Assembly: GCF_015062985.1 (NCBI RefSeq)
Contig: NZ_SUTI01000001.1
Span: 1-64,000 of the forward strand
Origin: Methanobrevibacter sp.
GTDB lineage: Archaea > Methanobacteriota > Methanobacteria > Methanobacteriales > Methanobacteriaceae
Direction of reading: 5' to 3'
DNA length: 64,000 bases
This document shows positions 17,851 through 26,926 of the stretch, in pieces. The notes under the pieces were generated by a model. The model was given only the letters and a program-made list of their open reading frames with translations. It made no database searches and had not been told where the DNA came from. The translations under genes were made by a program, and so were the position numbers. Within the stretch, counting starts at the first letter, position 1. Each line of letters begins with the position of its first letter.

Positions 17851-17960
17851 AAATGAACATTCTCTTCCTAAACACCACTAAAGGAATACAAACGAATGCT
17901 CATTTCAACCATCACCATTGTTCATATTATAAAAAAATAGTATATAACAATATGAACAAT
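17851..17960 (-). promoter_or_regulatory. Paired inverted repeats in front of the SseB operon
   Basis: A perfect 12-bp inverted repeat ATTGTTCATATT/AATATGAACAAT (17917-17928 and 17949-17960) encloses a TATA-like ATATAAC/GTTATAT element. A second 12-bp pair with one mismatch (AAATGAACATTC, 17851-17862, and GAATGCTCATTT, 17894-17905) lies in the presumed leader. All four arms share a TGTTCA-like half-site. They look like binding sites for a dimeric regulator, or an RNA fold in the leader. Confidence 0.5.
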
Positions 17961-17973
17961 ACTATTTATGATT

Positions 17974-17993
17974 TTAACCTATATAAAGGTTAA
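17974..17993 (-). terminator. Small hairpin after the ketopantoate reductase gene
   Basis: A 7-bp perfect stem TTAACCT/AGGTTAA with loop ATATAA lies two bases beyond the stop codon. No long T-run follows, so it may only protect the 3' end. Confidence 0.35.
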
Positions 17994-17995
17994 GG

Positions 17996-18943
17996 TTATC
18001 TAAAATCACTTTCAATAGCTTTTATCTGGTTATAGATAATTTTATTTGTACTGACATCAATATTGTTTTTCTCGCCAAGTTCTATAACCTTGCCATTCAA
18101 GGAATCGATTTCAGTCTTTATTTTCCTTTTGATGTCCTGATGTGTTGATGAAAAATGATTATAGGTATCGGGAACAAGTTTTGAGTAGAACAACTTCTTG
18201 TAATCATCCGGATTATCCCATAATGTCGAATATCCAGATGCATAAATGACATCAAATATCTCATCGATGATGCTGTTCATAATCTCTTTTGAATATTCAT
18301 TTTCAGTCAGCTTTCCATAGTTGACATCCAGAATGGCACCAAGGGGATTAAGCGCACAGTTGTATAGCATTTTGGCCCAAAGGTACTTCTCGATTTCATA
18401 GTTTATTTCGCATTTGATTCCTGATGAGGTTATCATTTCGGCAATTTCAGATAGGACTTTAGGGTCTTCATCTTGAAGTGATCCAAGCAAAATAGGTTCT
18501 GTATATACGGTCACTTCGCTGATGTGCCTTTCAGGTCTTGTGAAACCGGTAATCACACGTGCAACAAATACCTGTTCTTTAGGGAAATATTTCAGATAAT
18601 ATTCATCATTTCCAAATCCGTTCTGGAAAATAATTATTTTTGTATCCTCTTTTAGGATATCCCTGTTTTCATTCAGATTCCTGGCGATTTCCTCATTTGC
18701 CGTTGTCTTGCTTGCAATAAAAATATAATCGAAGCTGTTTTTGGGTATATCTCCATATTCTTCGAATACCTCAATATCTTCAAAGGAGTAATGTGTAAAG
18801 AGTCCTGTCCTTCTGATTCCATTTTCTCTGATGGCATTTGCAGTCTTTCCGGTCGCATAGATTGATAGGTTTGCACCCTGTGAAATGACGGAACTCGCAA
18901 TTCCCAATCCTACACCGCCGGCACCGATAAGTAAAACATTCAT
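17996..18943 (-). CDS. Ketopantoate reductase-like protein (ApbA/PanE family)
   Basis: A 315-residue protein starting MNVLLIGAGGVGLGIA (NADP-binding GxGxxG). The family's catalytic lysine region is KYLWAKMLYNCALNPLGAI near residues 190-210. It reduces 2-ketopantoate to pantoate with NADPH, which would feed the pantoate kinase encoded at 2323. ATG at Met3 of the longest frame is preferred. It is transcribed alone: divergent from the gene at 19133. Some family members act on other 2-oxoacids, so the substrate is likely but not certain. Confidence 0.78.
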   Translation of the reverse strand: MNVLLIGAGGVGLGIASSVISQGANLSIYATGKTANAIRENGIRRTGLFTHYSFEDIEVFEEYGDIPKNSFDYIFIASKTTANEEIARNLNENRDILKEDTKIIIFQNGFGNDEYYLKYFPKEQVFVARVITGFTRPERHISEVTVYTEPILLGSLQDEDPKVLSEIAEMITSSGIKCEINYEIEKYLWAKMLYNCALNPLGAILDVNYGKLTENEYSKEIMNSIIDEIFDVIYASGYSTLWDNPDDYKKLFYSKLVPDTYNHFSSTHQDIKRKIKTEIDSLNGKVIELGEKNNIDVSTNKIIYNQIKAIESDFR

Positions 18944-19132
18944 ATACATATTTTTAGCATATGTATTATTTTAATTTTTCATTCTGATTTTAGGCATTTC
19001 AAAATTCATATTTTTCGGTATTACTAAATTTAAATAATTTTTTTAGTCAAAACAAAATTTTCAGGCGAATACTTTAAATATGGGGAAGTTTAATATTAGT
19101 TTAATTAAATTTAAACTTACTTGAGGAAAATT

Positions 19133-20575
19133 ATGCAAAAAGTCATTATTGAAAAAAAGGACAATTCCCAAAAGGCATTATTAAGTGAAGATTCCTTTGA
19201 TATCATTTCAATTCTTAAGGAGGACTATACCTACATTTATGATGCAATCGAAGAGGAAAATTTCATCTTGAAATACAGCGAATGCAATCTGTTCAAGGAA
19301 CTGGTTTATGAAAATCTTGTTGTAGGCTTCTGCACTTATGACTTTTCACGGGAGTTCATGACCGCTGCCCTGAGCAATATCTATATCCTTCCGGAATTTC
19401 GGGGCAATAGAATTTTTCTGGAGGAACTTGAGGATACGATGAGGAATTACAGCAAGCCAAGCATAATGGAGCCGACACGCTTGGTTGTCGAAACATTAAT
19501 CAGCTATGGCTTTGCTCAAAAGGTCAATGACCGCATTGTTGTAAGCGCTATAGAATTCATTGTTCCCGGAAGCCATGTCCTATCAAATGCCCCTTACGAT
19601 AATGACGAGTTGTCTACCCATTTTTATGATTTGGACATGTGTGCCTGTTTTCATGTACTGGATCTGGAAAAGGGGATAGTCGCATACAGTTCCCCTCTAA
19701 ATTATGATATTGTCCATTATGACTGCATTGAAAATAGGCAGAAAATGGATGATGAATATTTTTCCAATATCAGGGAATCATTCTGCCAAAGTGATGTCGA
19801 ATTCATGAAAGTCATTTTGGAATTGGAGGAAAATCTGCCAGTTAAGAATTATACAATAGATGAAATAATCGGTGAGGGTGATGAGATGTCAGAATATATC
19901 CAATCCCTGATAGATGACGGTCATGTAACTTATGAAAGGGCTCTTGAAATCAAACAGCAGATTAAAGAGGAATATGAATCTGGAATGATTTTAAATGAAT
20001 CTTTGCTGATCAGGTTAGCTTACCTGTTCGAAAACAATATTGAGCCAACAATCAAATCACATGATGAGGTCTGCCCCTACTGTGGCATGCCAATCGACAG
20101 CCATGACAAATTCTGCCATTTCTGCGGCATCAATCTGGATTATGACATTGAACTGATGCAAGAAAATTTGATTAAATCAATAAACACCTCTAAAAGCGAC
20201 TTCAAGGAGGACATCAGATTCATCATGTATAAATTCCTCAAGCTAATCGATGAGAAAATTGATTTTGAGTATGCAATTTTCACAATCGAAAATACCTATA
20301 ACATTTCCTGGCCAAAGCTCAGTTACTGTTTGGAAAATCAGGGTTATCTAATTGATGATTCAATAACCGAAAGGGGATATGAATTTATGAACACACATCC
20401 TCTGCATTTCTGGGAAAAGTATCATATGGATATTGTCGACTACACAGACTTTGAAAATTATTTCTATAATCATCTGTACATGAATCACATTGACATATGC
20501 TTGACATATTTAGAAAATTTTGCAAAAGATGAATATGTTTTAGAAATTATAGAGAATATTAAATCTGATTTATAA
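19133..20575 (+). CDS. GNAT-like domain fused to a zinc ribbon and a C-terminal helical domain
   Basis: A 480-residue protein not recognised as a named family. Residues about 15-125 resemble a GNAT acetyltransferase (LSNIYILPEFRGNRIFLEELE as motif A region). A middle part of unknown fold follows, then a zinc ribbon CPYCGMP...CHFCGINLD at about residues 319-340, and a helical end. The ATG at 19133 follows a TGAGG ribosome site; a TTG four codons upstream is rejected. It stands alone between divergent and distant neighbours. It may modify or sense a partner protein; this is inference. Confidence 0.55.
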   Translation: MQKVIIEKKDNSQKALLSEDSFDIISILKEDYTYIYDAIEEENFILKYSECNLFKELVYENLVVGFCTYDFSREFMTAALSNIYILPEFRGNRIFLEELEDTMRNYSKPSIMEPTRLVVETLISYGFAQKVNDRIVVSAIEFIVPGSHVLSNAPYDNDELSTHFYDLDMCACFHVLDLEKGIVAYSSPLNYDIVHYDCIENRQKMDDEYFSNIRESFCQSDVEFMKVILELEENLPVKNYTIDEIIGEGDEMSEYIQSLIDDGHVTYERALEIKQQIKEEYESGMILNESLLIRLAYLFENNIEPTIKSHDEVCPYCGMPIDSHDKFCHFCGINLDYDIELMQENLIKSINTSKSDFKEDIRFIMYKFLKLIDEKIDFEYAIFTIENTYNISWPKLSYCLENQGYLIDDSITERGYEFMNTHPLHFWEKYHMDIVDYTDFENYFYNHLYMNHIDICLTYLENFAKDEYVLEIIENIKSDL

Positions 20576-20806
20576 TCTTTAATTTTTTGAATGTTATCCT
20601 CTATGCTTTTAAAAATATTTCTACTTCATGATTAGTTGATTGTAATAATCATTAACCTTTTTATATTATCATAAACAATATTAAATGTATATGATAAGTT
20701 TATCGTTGAAAACTTTAAGTTTCCGATGGGCTTATTTGTTAAAAGTAGATAATTAATAACTTTTAATATTATTTTTTTTAATAAATGTAAGGAAAATGGT
20801 GTGATT

Positions 20807-22540
20807 ATGAATTTGAATAGAAATATTAAATTGGGATTAATTGTTGCTATTACAATAATAGGATTATTTGTTTTATCCTTACTGATTTCCCAAGCACCAG
20901 CAGGTTCAGATAATTCTGCACGTTTCGGTATTTTAACACTATTGCCTCCTCTTATAGCTATTGGGTTGGCATTCATTACCAAGGAAACGATATTGTCTTT
21001 GTTTGTCGGTGTTTTTGTTGGGGAATTCATGCTATGCTGCAATGATTTAAACATTATTTCCACAATAACCAATGCATTTTTAGAAATGGGTTCTCAAGTG
21101 ATTTCTTGTATGGCCGACCCATGGAATGCAGGTATTATTCTTCAATGTTTGCTTATAGGAGGTATTATCCAATTAATAACCAAAATGGGTGGAGCAAAAG
21201 CTCTTGCCGATGCTTTTGCAAAAAGAGCGGATACCCCTAGAAAAGCTCAACTGTTCACTTGGATTTTAGGATTATTTGTATTCTTCGACGATTATGCAAA
21301 CTCATTAATTGTCGGTCCTATCATGAGGCCAGTAATGGACAAACTTAAAGTCTCTAGAGAAAAATTGGCATTTGTGGTTGACGCGACTGCCGCTCCTGTA
21401 GCAGGTATAGCAATCATTTCCACCTGGATTGGATTGGAAATCAGTTTAATCGCCGCCGGTTTCAAATCTGTTGGAGTAACTAATGTCACCGGTTTTGGAA
21501 TATTTTTACAGACCATTCAATACAGGTTCTATAACATATTTATTTTATTTTTCGTTGTGATTTCAGCACTCACCTTATATGAGTTTGGACCAATGAAAAA
21601 GGCAGAACAAGCTGCCCGTGCTAGAAAAGATGATGAACCGATCATTGTTCCTCAAGCACCTGGATTTGATGAGGTTAAACCTGTTGAAGGAATTAAGTTA
21701 AGCGTATGGAATGCGATCATTCCTATTTCCACCCTCATTATAGGGGCTCTTATAGCATTCTATTGGAGCGGATACACTGCTATTTTAGGCGGACAAGATC
21801 AAGCTCTCATCACCTTAATGAAAACATCCCCATTATCATTCAACGGTATTTTTGAAGCATTATCCGCTTCCGACGCATCTGTCGCTCTTTTCCAAGCAGC
21901 GCTTCTAGCTTCAATTGTTTCTATCATTATGGCAGTTGGTGAAAAGATACTCACAATAGAAGATGCAATCTCCGAATGGATTGGGGGTATGAAAACCATT
22001 GTAATTACTGGAGTAATTTTGCTCCTTGCATGGTCACTTGGTGGTGTAATCGGCGATGTCGGTACAGCAAATTATCTTGTCGGGGTGCTGAAAAATACAT
22101 TGCCTCAATTTATTGTGCCTTCATTAATCTTCATTTTAGGTGCACTGATTTCCTTCGCGACAGGAACTGCATACGGTACAATGAGTATCCTGATGCCTTT
22201 GGCTATTCCGCTTGCCTGGGCAGTAAGTACCGGTGATATGGGATTCACCATTGTATGTACCAGTGGTGTATTGACCGGAGCGATCTTTGGAGACCACTGT
22301 TCACCGATTTCAGACACAACAATTCTTTCGTCTATGGGAACCAGCTGTAACCACATTGGCCATGTTCAAACACAAATCTACTATGCAGTATATGTAGCAT
22401 GTATTGCAATATTAATTGGTTACATCCCAGCAGGATTAGGCGTACCTTCCTACATCTGTACTCCTGTAGGTATCGTCGCAATGTATATCGGGCTTAGGAT
22501 AATTGGTGAAAAAGTCGACTTTGAAGAAGTTGAGGCATAA
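20807..22540 (+). CDS. NhaC-family Na+/H+ antiporter
   Basis: A 577-residue membrane protein with about 12-14 hydrophobic helices. The signature FVFFDDYANSLIVGPIM (acidic pair in a membrane helix), ATAAPVAGIAIISTWIG and FGDHCSPISDTT are those of NhaC-type antiporters. It exchanges internal Na+ for H+ (or amino acids in some homologues), relevant for the sodium-dependent energy metabolism of methanogens. ATG 20807 is chosen; GTG 20801 belongs to the GGTGTGAT ribosome site. The 225-base upstream region is AT-rich and probably contains its own promoter. Confidence 0.88.
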   Translation: MNLNRNIKLGLIVAITIIGLFVLSLLISQAPAGSDNSARFGILTLLPPLIAIGLAFITKETILSLFVGVFVGEFMLCCNDLNIISTITNAFLEMGSQVISCMADPWNAGIILQCLLIGGIIQLITKMGGAKALADAFAKRADTPRKAQLFTWILGLFVFFDDYANSLIVGPIMRPVMDKLKVSREKLAFVVDATAAPVAGIAIISTWIGLEISLIAAGFKSVGVTNVTGFGIFLQTIQYRFYNIFILFFVVISALTLYEFGPMKKAEQAARARKDDEPIIVPQAPGFDEVKPVEGIKLSVWNAIIPISTLIIGALIAFYWSGYTAILGGQDQALITLMKTSPLSFNGIFEALSASDASVALFQAALLASIVSIIMAVGEKILTIEDAISEWIGGMKTIVITGVILLLAWSLGGVIGDVGTANYLVGVLKNTLPQFIVPSLIFILGALISFATGTAYGTMSILMPLAIPLAWAVSTGDMGFTIVCTSGVLTGAIFGDHCSPISDTTILSSMGTSCNHIGHVQTQIYYAVYVACIAILIGYIPAGLGVPSYICTPVGIVAMYIGLRIIGEKVDFEEVEA

Positions 22541-22575
22541 CCCTCACTTCATTTTTTTTTATTAATTTTCATTAT

Positions 22576-22601
22576 AAATGGGCTTTCTGCAGCTCCCATT
22601 T
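22576..22601. terminator. Hairpin between converging nhaC and nuclease genes
   Basis: AAATGGG (22576-22582) pairs with CCCATTT (22595-22601) around a 12-base loop in a 172-base convergent intergenic region. T-rich sequence precedes and follows it. It could end transcripts from either side. Confidence 0.45.
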
Positions 22602-22712
22602 TAATAAATCTAAAGAATTTGCAATGATTGAATTTACAATTTTTTAAAATGTGGTGATTTTCCCTTTTTTCTACAAAGATTTCAAAGCGATTTATTCAAG
22701 TAAAAGTGAAGG

Positions 22713-23420
22713 TTAATATTCGCCGCAAAGGTGTTTATAAGTGCAGTATCTGCATAAGAACTGTCTTTTGGCAGGGAAGTTATAGTTGTTGATTTCATTT
22801 CTGACATGATGCATTGTATCAACGGCATCTCGGATTTCATCGTTATTCAAATATTTACGTTTGTTGTCCTCATCACATATATCCAATAGGCGCAGACGAC
22901 CGTTTTTTGTGAAGAACACTCCAACGCTTGAAACGTTCCTTCCGTAAACATTCTCAACAAGCAGTTTATAGTAGCACAGTTCAAGCCTGTATTTTGAAAA
23001 CGAGCTGGATTTTGAAGTCTTATAATCAATTACAACAAGATTTCCATTTTCATCTTCCAAAATAATATCACATATTCCGGAAAACCTGTTTTCTTCATCA
23101 AGAAGGTATTCCTCCTGTGAAAAAAGCCTATAATCGTTTTCTATGAAAACCTCTTCAAAAAATGAACCTAAATTATCGATGTGTTCCGTTAGGTCATATC
23201 CAATGTTTTCTTCATGAGCAATCCTTAAAAGTTCATTTCTGATATCCACTCCGTCCAAATCATCTCCGAACTTGTCAGCGAACTTTTCTGCAACCAAATG
23301 AACGTCACTGCCCAAGGTCATATACTTGTTTTTGGGAACTTCAATTTCATCAATGTATTGAAATTTGAATTCAAGAGGGCATTTAAGATATGTGTTAACT
23401 TTGGATTTGGACAGTTTCAT
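22713..23420 (-). CDS. Lone Cas4/RecB-like PD-(D/E)XK nuclease with Fe-S cysteines
   Basis: A 235-residue protein. Catalytic residues fit H41 (GSDVH), D118 (GICDIIL), D132 and K134 (VIDYKTSK). Cysteines C14 (KCPLEF) and C223, C226, C232 (LCRYCTYKHLC) follow the C-xn-C-x2-C-x5-C pattern of the [4Fe-4S] cluster in Cas4 and AddB nucleases. No CRISPR array, cas gene or helicase is nearby, so this is a stand-alone single-strand exonuclease-type protein of unknown pathway (repair is likely). Confidence 0.78.
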   Translation of the reverse strand: MKLSKSKVNTYLKCPLEFKFQYIDEIEVPKNKYMTLGSDVHLVAEKFADKFGDDLDGVDIRNELLRIAHEENIGYDLTEHIDNLGSFFEEVFIENDYRLFSQEEYLLDEENRFSGICDIILEDENGNLVVIDYKTSKSSSFSKYRLELCYYKLLVENVYGRNVSSVGVFFTKNGRLRLLDICDEDNKRKYLNNDEIRDAVDTMHHVRNEINNYNFPAKRQFLCRYCTYKHLCGEY

Positions 23421-23507
23421 ATTTATTCTTTTATTAGAACATTTTTAAATAAATTATGATTATTTTAAATACTTTAAATGAGATAATAATAAACAGGTGA
23501 ATATATA

Positions 23508-24008
23508 ATGAAAAAATTATATGCATTGCTAATAATTTTAGTTGTCATTTATCTGGGAATTAATTTGCTGCCGTTAGGCTTCAATTCTCAAACTTCAACC
23601 GATATAGCAAATAATACAACAATTGCAATTGGTGGAAGCAGTTTTGAGAAAATAAGCAATTTTACAGATAGTAAAGTGAATGATACTGTTGTAAGTTTAG
23701 TAGATGAAAGAAACAATTTGGTGATAAACGTTAGTGAAATAGATAGTTCTCAAAATATTACCGACATTGTTAATAATGCGTTCGCTAATGTGGGATACAC
23801 ATCAAATGATACCATAGACCAAAACGGTGTGACTTCTTACTTCATGTATATTGAAGGCGTATACGGCTATGATGCTGACATCTACTTCAGTAAAGATGGT
23901 AAAAATTATTTGATTAGTGGAGTTGAAATTCCTTATGAAAACAGTGATTACTTTATAAATACCTGTAAAGGAATTATTGATTCATTGAATGTAACTTCAT
24001 CTAATTAA
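23508..24008 (+). CDS. Membrane-anchored hypothetical surface protein
   Basis: A 166-residue protein: one N-terminal hydrophobic helix (residues 4-22), then a Thr/Asn-rich outside domain with several N-x-S/T sequons (NNT, NFT, NDT, NVS). No named domain is recognised; the shape (IGGSSFEKI... DIYFSKDGKNYLISG) resembles short archaeal surface modules. AGGTGA ribosome site 7 bases before the ATG. Confidence 0.6.
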   Translation: MKKLYALLIILVVIYLGINLLPLGFNSQTSTDIANNTTIAIGGSSFEKISNFTDSKVNDTVVSLVDERNNLVINVSEIDSSQNITDIVNNAFANVGYTSNDTIDQNGVTSYFMYIEGVYGYDADIYFSKDGKNYLISGVEIPYENSDYFINTCKGIIDSLNVTSSN

Positions 24009-24035
24009 TTATAAAATAATTCGGAGAGTAGTTAA

Positions 24036-24578
24036 ATGAAAATAGTAGCACTTCAGGCAAGTCCGCGCAAAGGCGGAAACTGTGACGTATTGATGGACGA
24101 AATGATTAAAGGAATTGAAGAAAACGGAGGAGAAGTTGTCAAATTCTATTTGGAAAATGAAAACATCGCTCCATGTAAAGCATGTATGTACTGCGCTGAA
24201 AACCCGGAATGTGTACGTGCTGACGACGGAAACAAAATCCTTGATGAATTGGTGGCCGCTGACGGTGTAATATTTGCAACCCCTATTTACTACGGTCAAA
24301 TGTCCGCTCAAGGTAAACTTATCATCGATCGTTTCTACAGCATAGGTCAAAATCCTGATAAAAGCTTATCTGGAAAAGCAGCATTGATATTTACTGAAAA
24401 CCAGCCGGAAGAAACCTATGCAAATTATATTGAAATGACCAAATTCTCACCATTCACCTTTATGGGTTATGAAGTGATTGGTCATGTAGATGCTGGTAGC
24501 GCCGGTCCTGCTGGAATCGTAGCCGAAGAGCAGGAAGACAAATTAAAAGAAGCTTATGAGTTAGGTTTAAAATTCTAA
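24036..24578 (+). CDS. Flavodoxin-fold NAD(P)H:FMN reductase / iron-sulfur flavoprotein-like
   Basis: A 180-residue flavodoxin-like protein. The FMN loop is ASPRKGGNCDVL (residues 8-19), and PIYYGQMSAQGKLIIDR is the second FMN site. A cysteine cluster CKACMYCAENPEC (about 48-60) is like the Fe-S site of archaeal iron-sulfur flavoproteins, though spacing differs from the compact type. Likely an electron carrier or quinone/O2-detoxifying reductase. A two-cluster ferredoxin gene follows 34 bases later. Confidence 0.8.
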   Translation: MKIVALQASPRKGGNCDVLMDEMIKGIEENGGEVVKFYLENENIAPCKACMYCAENPECVRADDGNKILDELVAADGVIFATPIYYGQMSAQGKLIIDRFYSIGQNPDKSLSGKAALIFTENQPEETYANYIEMTKFSPFTFMGYEVIGHVDAGSAGPAGIVAEEQEDKLKEAYELGLKF

Positions 24579-24612
24579 ACCTGCCCTTTTTCTATTTTTT
24601 TGGAGACTTGAT

Positions 24613-24849
24613 ATGGGTCTTGGTTCATTATTTAGAAGAAATAAGAATAAAAAAGAAGATGAAACTGCTGATTGCCATATTGACATAAACACGCAGGAAT
24701 GTGACGGATGTGGTAAATGCAGCATTGCATGTCAAAACAATGTCTTAATGGTAGTGGATGACGTATCGGCGGTTCAGAATGCCCAGGCCTGTAAAAGCTG
24801 TAAAGTGTGTATGGCAATTTGTCCTAACGACTGCATTACCGTTAACTGA
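24613..24849 (+). CDS. 2[4Fe-4S] ferredoxin
   Basis: A 78-residue protein with two complete cluster motifs: CDGCGKCSIAC...(about 33-43) and CKSCKVCMAICP (about 62-73). The N-terminal 25 residues are basic and polar. A low-potential electron carrier, probably partner of the flavodoxin-like protein upstream. The 3' end overlaps the converging NAD kinase by 8 bases. Confidence 0.85.
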   Translation: MGLGSLFRRNKNKKEDETADCHIDINTQECDGCGKCSIACQNNVLMVVDDVSAVQNAQACKSCKVCMAICPNDCITVN

Positions 24850-25624
24850 TGTTTTCGCGTATAGTATCGATGAAGCTTCTATCTTCAAGCTTAATTATTT
24901 TTGTATGTTTTTCTGATTTTTTTATTCTGACGGTATCCCCGTTAAACACCTCAATAGGCAGCCCATCATATAATACGAAGGATGTTGTGTTGTCCCTGAG
25001 TTCTGTTAATCTGATTTCAACAGTGGACTTGTCGGACAGTACTATGCTTCTGTTGATTACGCTATGTGGTGCTATGGGTGTCAATGTTAAGATTTGTGCG
25101 GTCGGATCTGCAATAGGACCTCCGCAGGAGAGGTTATATGCTGTTGAACCTGTTGGTGTGCAGACCAGTATTCCATCTGCTGTGTAGGAATTTATAAGCT
25201 TACCGTCTACTATTGCATCAAATCTAACAACTCCAAAGGTATTTTTTGAAATTCCTATTTCGTTTAGAGCCTGCGGGATTTTTTCTATTTCGCCGTTTTT
25301 TCTTATTATCTCGCCTTCAAGCATCATCCTTTCTTCAATATGATAATCATTATTTAGAATTTCAATCAAGGATTTTCTAATGTTGTTTGAATCAATTTCT
25401 GTTAAAAAGCCTAATGTTCCCGTATGTATCCCTATTATAGGTTTTTCACAGGATAATCTTGCAGATTTGAGAAATGTCCCGTCGCCTCCAATTGAAATTA
25501 TCAAATCGCATTCAGATATTTCAGTTGTGGTATCAATTTCAAGCTCCTTGGAAATTCCAATCAATTTTTCTCTGGTTTTTAAGGAGTTGGGATTGCTTTT
25601 ATCCGCGTTGATGAATATTTTCAT
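24842..25624 (-). CDS. nadK: NAD kinase
   Basis: A 260-residue protein beginning MKIFINADKSN. GGDGTFLKSAR (46-56) is the catalytic GGDG motif with its aspartate. NEIGISKNTFG and PTGSTAYNLSCGGPI (the conserved GGS-like region) complete the family signature. It phosphorylates NAD to NADP using ATP or polyphosphate, supplying the F420/NADP system. ATG at 25624 is chosen; longer in-frame starts lie 7 and 18 codons upstream. It overlaps the converging ferredoxin gene by 8 bases. Confidence 0.88.
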   Translation of the reverse strand: MKIFINADKSNPNSLKTREKLIGISKELEIDTTTEISECDLIISIGGDGTFLKSARLSCEKPIIGIHTGTLGFLTEIDSNNIRKSLIEILNNDYHIEERMMLEGEIIRKNGEIEKIPQALNEIGISKNTFGVVRFDAIVDGKLINSYTADGILVCTPTGSTAYNLSCGGPIADPTAQILTLTPIAPHSVINRSIVLSDKSTVEIRLTELRDNTTSFVLYDGLPIEVFNGDTVRIKKSEKHTKIIKLEDRSFIDTIRENIS

Positions 25625-25814
25625 GGTTGAAAATATATGTCTCATATTAAATATTTTTTTCCAAGATATTTTAATCACTTTAAATTAATGATGCCTATTA
25701 TAATTTTGAAGGTTATCTTAAAAACAGTTGATTTAGTTAAATGAATTTTTCATATAATAAAAAAGAATAAAAAAAATAGAGTTTTTAAAGTAGAATATCT
25801 ATACATTAAAATAA

Positions 25815-26111
25815 TTAAAATTCGATTTCATTAGCACCGATTACTTGGATGTCGGTATTTTCAACAAATTCTCCGCTTTCTTCTCCAAAGTTTAGGAAGT
25901 GTGGTGAATTCATATGTTTTTTAAGTGCTTCAGGACTTTCCCATTTTTCAACAAATGTCATTGAATCATCTTTGGATGATAACAACAATTGATAATCAAT
26001 GTTTCCTTCTTCCTGTAGGGTTTCATATACTAATTCGTCGGCAAGTTCCATGATGCTGTCCTGACATCCTTCTTTTGGTTGAATTTTTGCTAATACTAAG
26101 ATGAAATCCAT
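25815..26111 (-). CDS. Antibiotic biosynthesis monooxygenase (ABM/YgiN-like) protein
   Basis: A 98-residue dimeric alpha-beta barrel protein. The family pattern is clear: FILVLAKIQPKEGCQDSIMEL, then FVEKWESPEALKKHMNSPHF. Known members are quinol monooxygenases or heme-degrading enzymes; in an anaerobe, stress protection or quinone handling is likely. AGGTGAGT ribosome site just upstream of the ATG. Confidence 0.8.
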   Translation of the reverse strand: MDFILVLAKIQPKEGCQDSIMELADELVYETLQEEGNIDYQLLLSSKDDSMTFVEKWESPEALKKHMNSPHFLNFGEESGEFVENTDIQVIGANEIEF

Positions 26112-26232
26112 AAATACTCACCTGTTTGATAATATAATTTTCATATTACTTAAATGGTTATAATTTTTTTCCAAAAATACATTAATTAAAAAGCAGATAT
26201 ATTAAACCAGCAAAAAATTTTGGAGAAAAACG

Positions 26233-26925
26233 ATGATATATTCAACTGAAATTGAAAATATGTGTCTTGTTCGCAAAGGTGCTAATCACGACCCTGCTCC
26301 AATTCCTGAAGAGGGAAAATGGGTTAAAGCAAAACAGATATCAGACATTTCCGGTTTCACTCATGGTATTGGTTGGTGTGCACCGCAACAAGGATGCTGC
26401 AAATTAACATTAAACGTTAAAGATGGAATTATTGAAGAAGCATTAGTGGAAACATTGGGCTGTTCAGGTATGACTCACTCCGCAGCTATGGCCGGTGAAA
26501 TACTCGTTGGAAAAACTATTCTGGAAGCCTTAAATACAGACCTTGTTTGTGATGCAATAAATACAGCAATGCGTGAATTATTCTTACAGATTGTTTACGG
26601 AAGAACCCAATCTGCATTTTCAGAAGGAGGCCTTCAAATAGGTGCTGGACTTGAAGATTTGGGAAAAGGCCACAGAAGCCAGATTGGAACAATCTATTCT
26701 ACAAAAGAAAAAGGTCCAAGATACCTGGAGCTCACAGAGGGCTACATTACAGAAATCGGGCTTGACGAAGACAATGAGATTATCGGCTATAAGTACATCA
26801 ACTTAGGAGTCATGTTGGACAATATCAAAAAAGGTGTTGAACCTCTTGAAGCAATTGAAAATGCAACAGGCCAATATGGAAGATTTGATGATGCCGTTAA
26901 AAAAATAGATCCAAGGAGTGAATAA
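26233..26925 (+). CDS. NifU-like iron-sulfur scaffold domain protein (partner of GGGtGRT protein)
   Basis: A 230-residue protein with cysteines in GWCAPQQGCCKL and LGCSGMTHSAAMAGEIL. The latter resembles the NifU/IscU N-terminal cluster site. It is always paired, as here, with the GGGtGRT-type protein, and the ribosome site of the next gene (AAGGAGTGA) overlaps its end. Function has not been shown; a scaffold or carrier of a metal cluster is the best guess. Confidence 0.72.
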   Translation: MIYSTEIENMCLVRKGANHDPAPIPEEGKWVKAKQISDISGFTHGIGWCAPQQGCCKLTLNVKDGIIEEALVETLGCSGMTHSAAMAGEILVGKTILEALNTDLVCDAINTAMRELFLQIVYGRTQSAFSEGGLQIGAGLEDLGKGHRSQIGTIYSTKEKGPRYLELTEGYITEIGLDEDNEIIGYKYINLGVMLDNIKKGVEPLEAIENATGQYGRFDDAVKKIDPRSE

Positions 26926-26926
26926 A

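Noticed and set aside
22713..23420. Cas4-like gene as sign of a CRISPR-Cas locus
   Set aside because: No spacer-repeat array and no other cas gene occur in the window.
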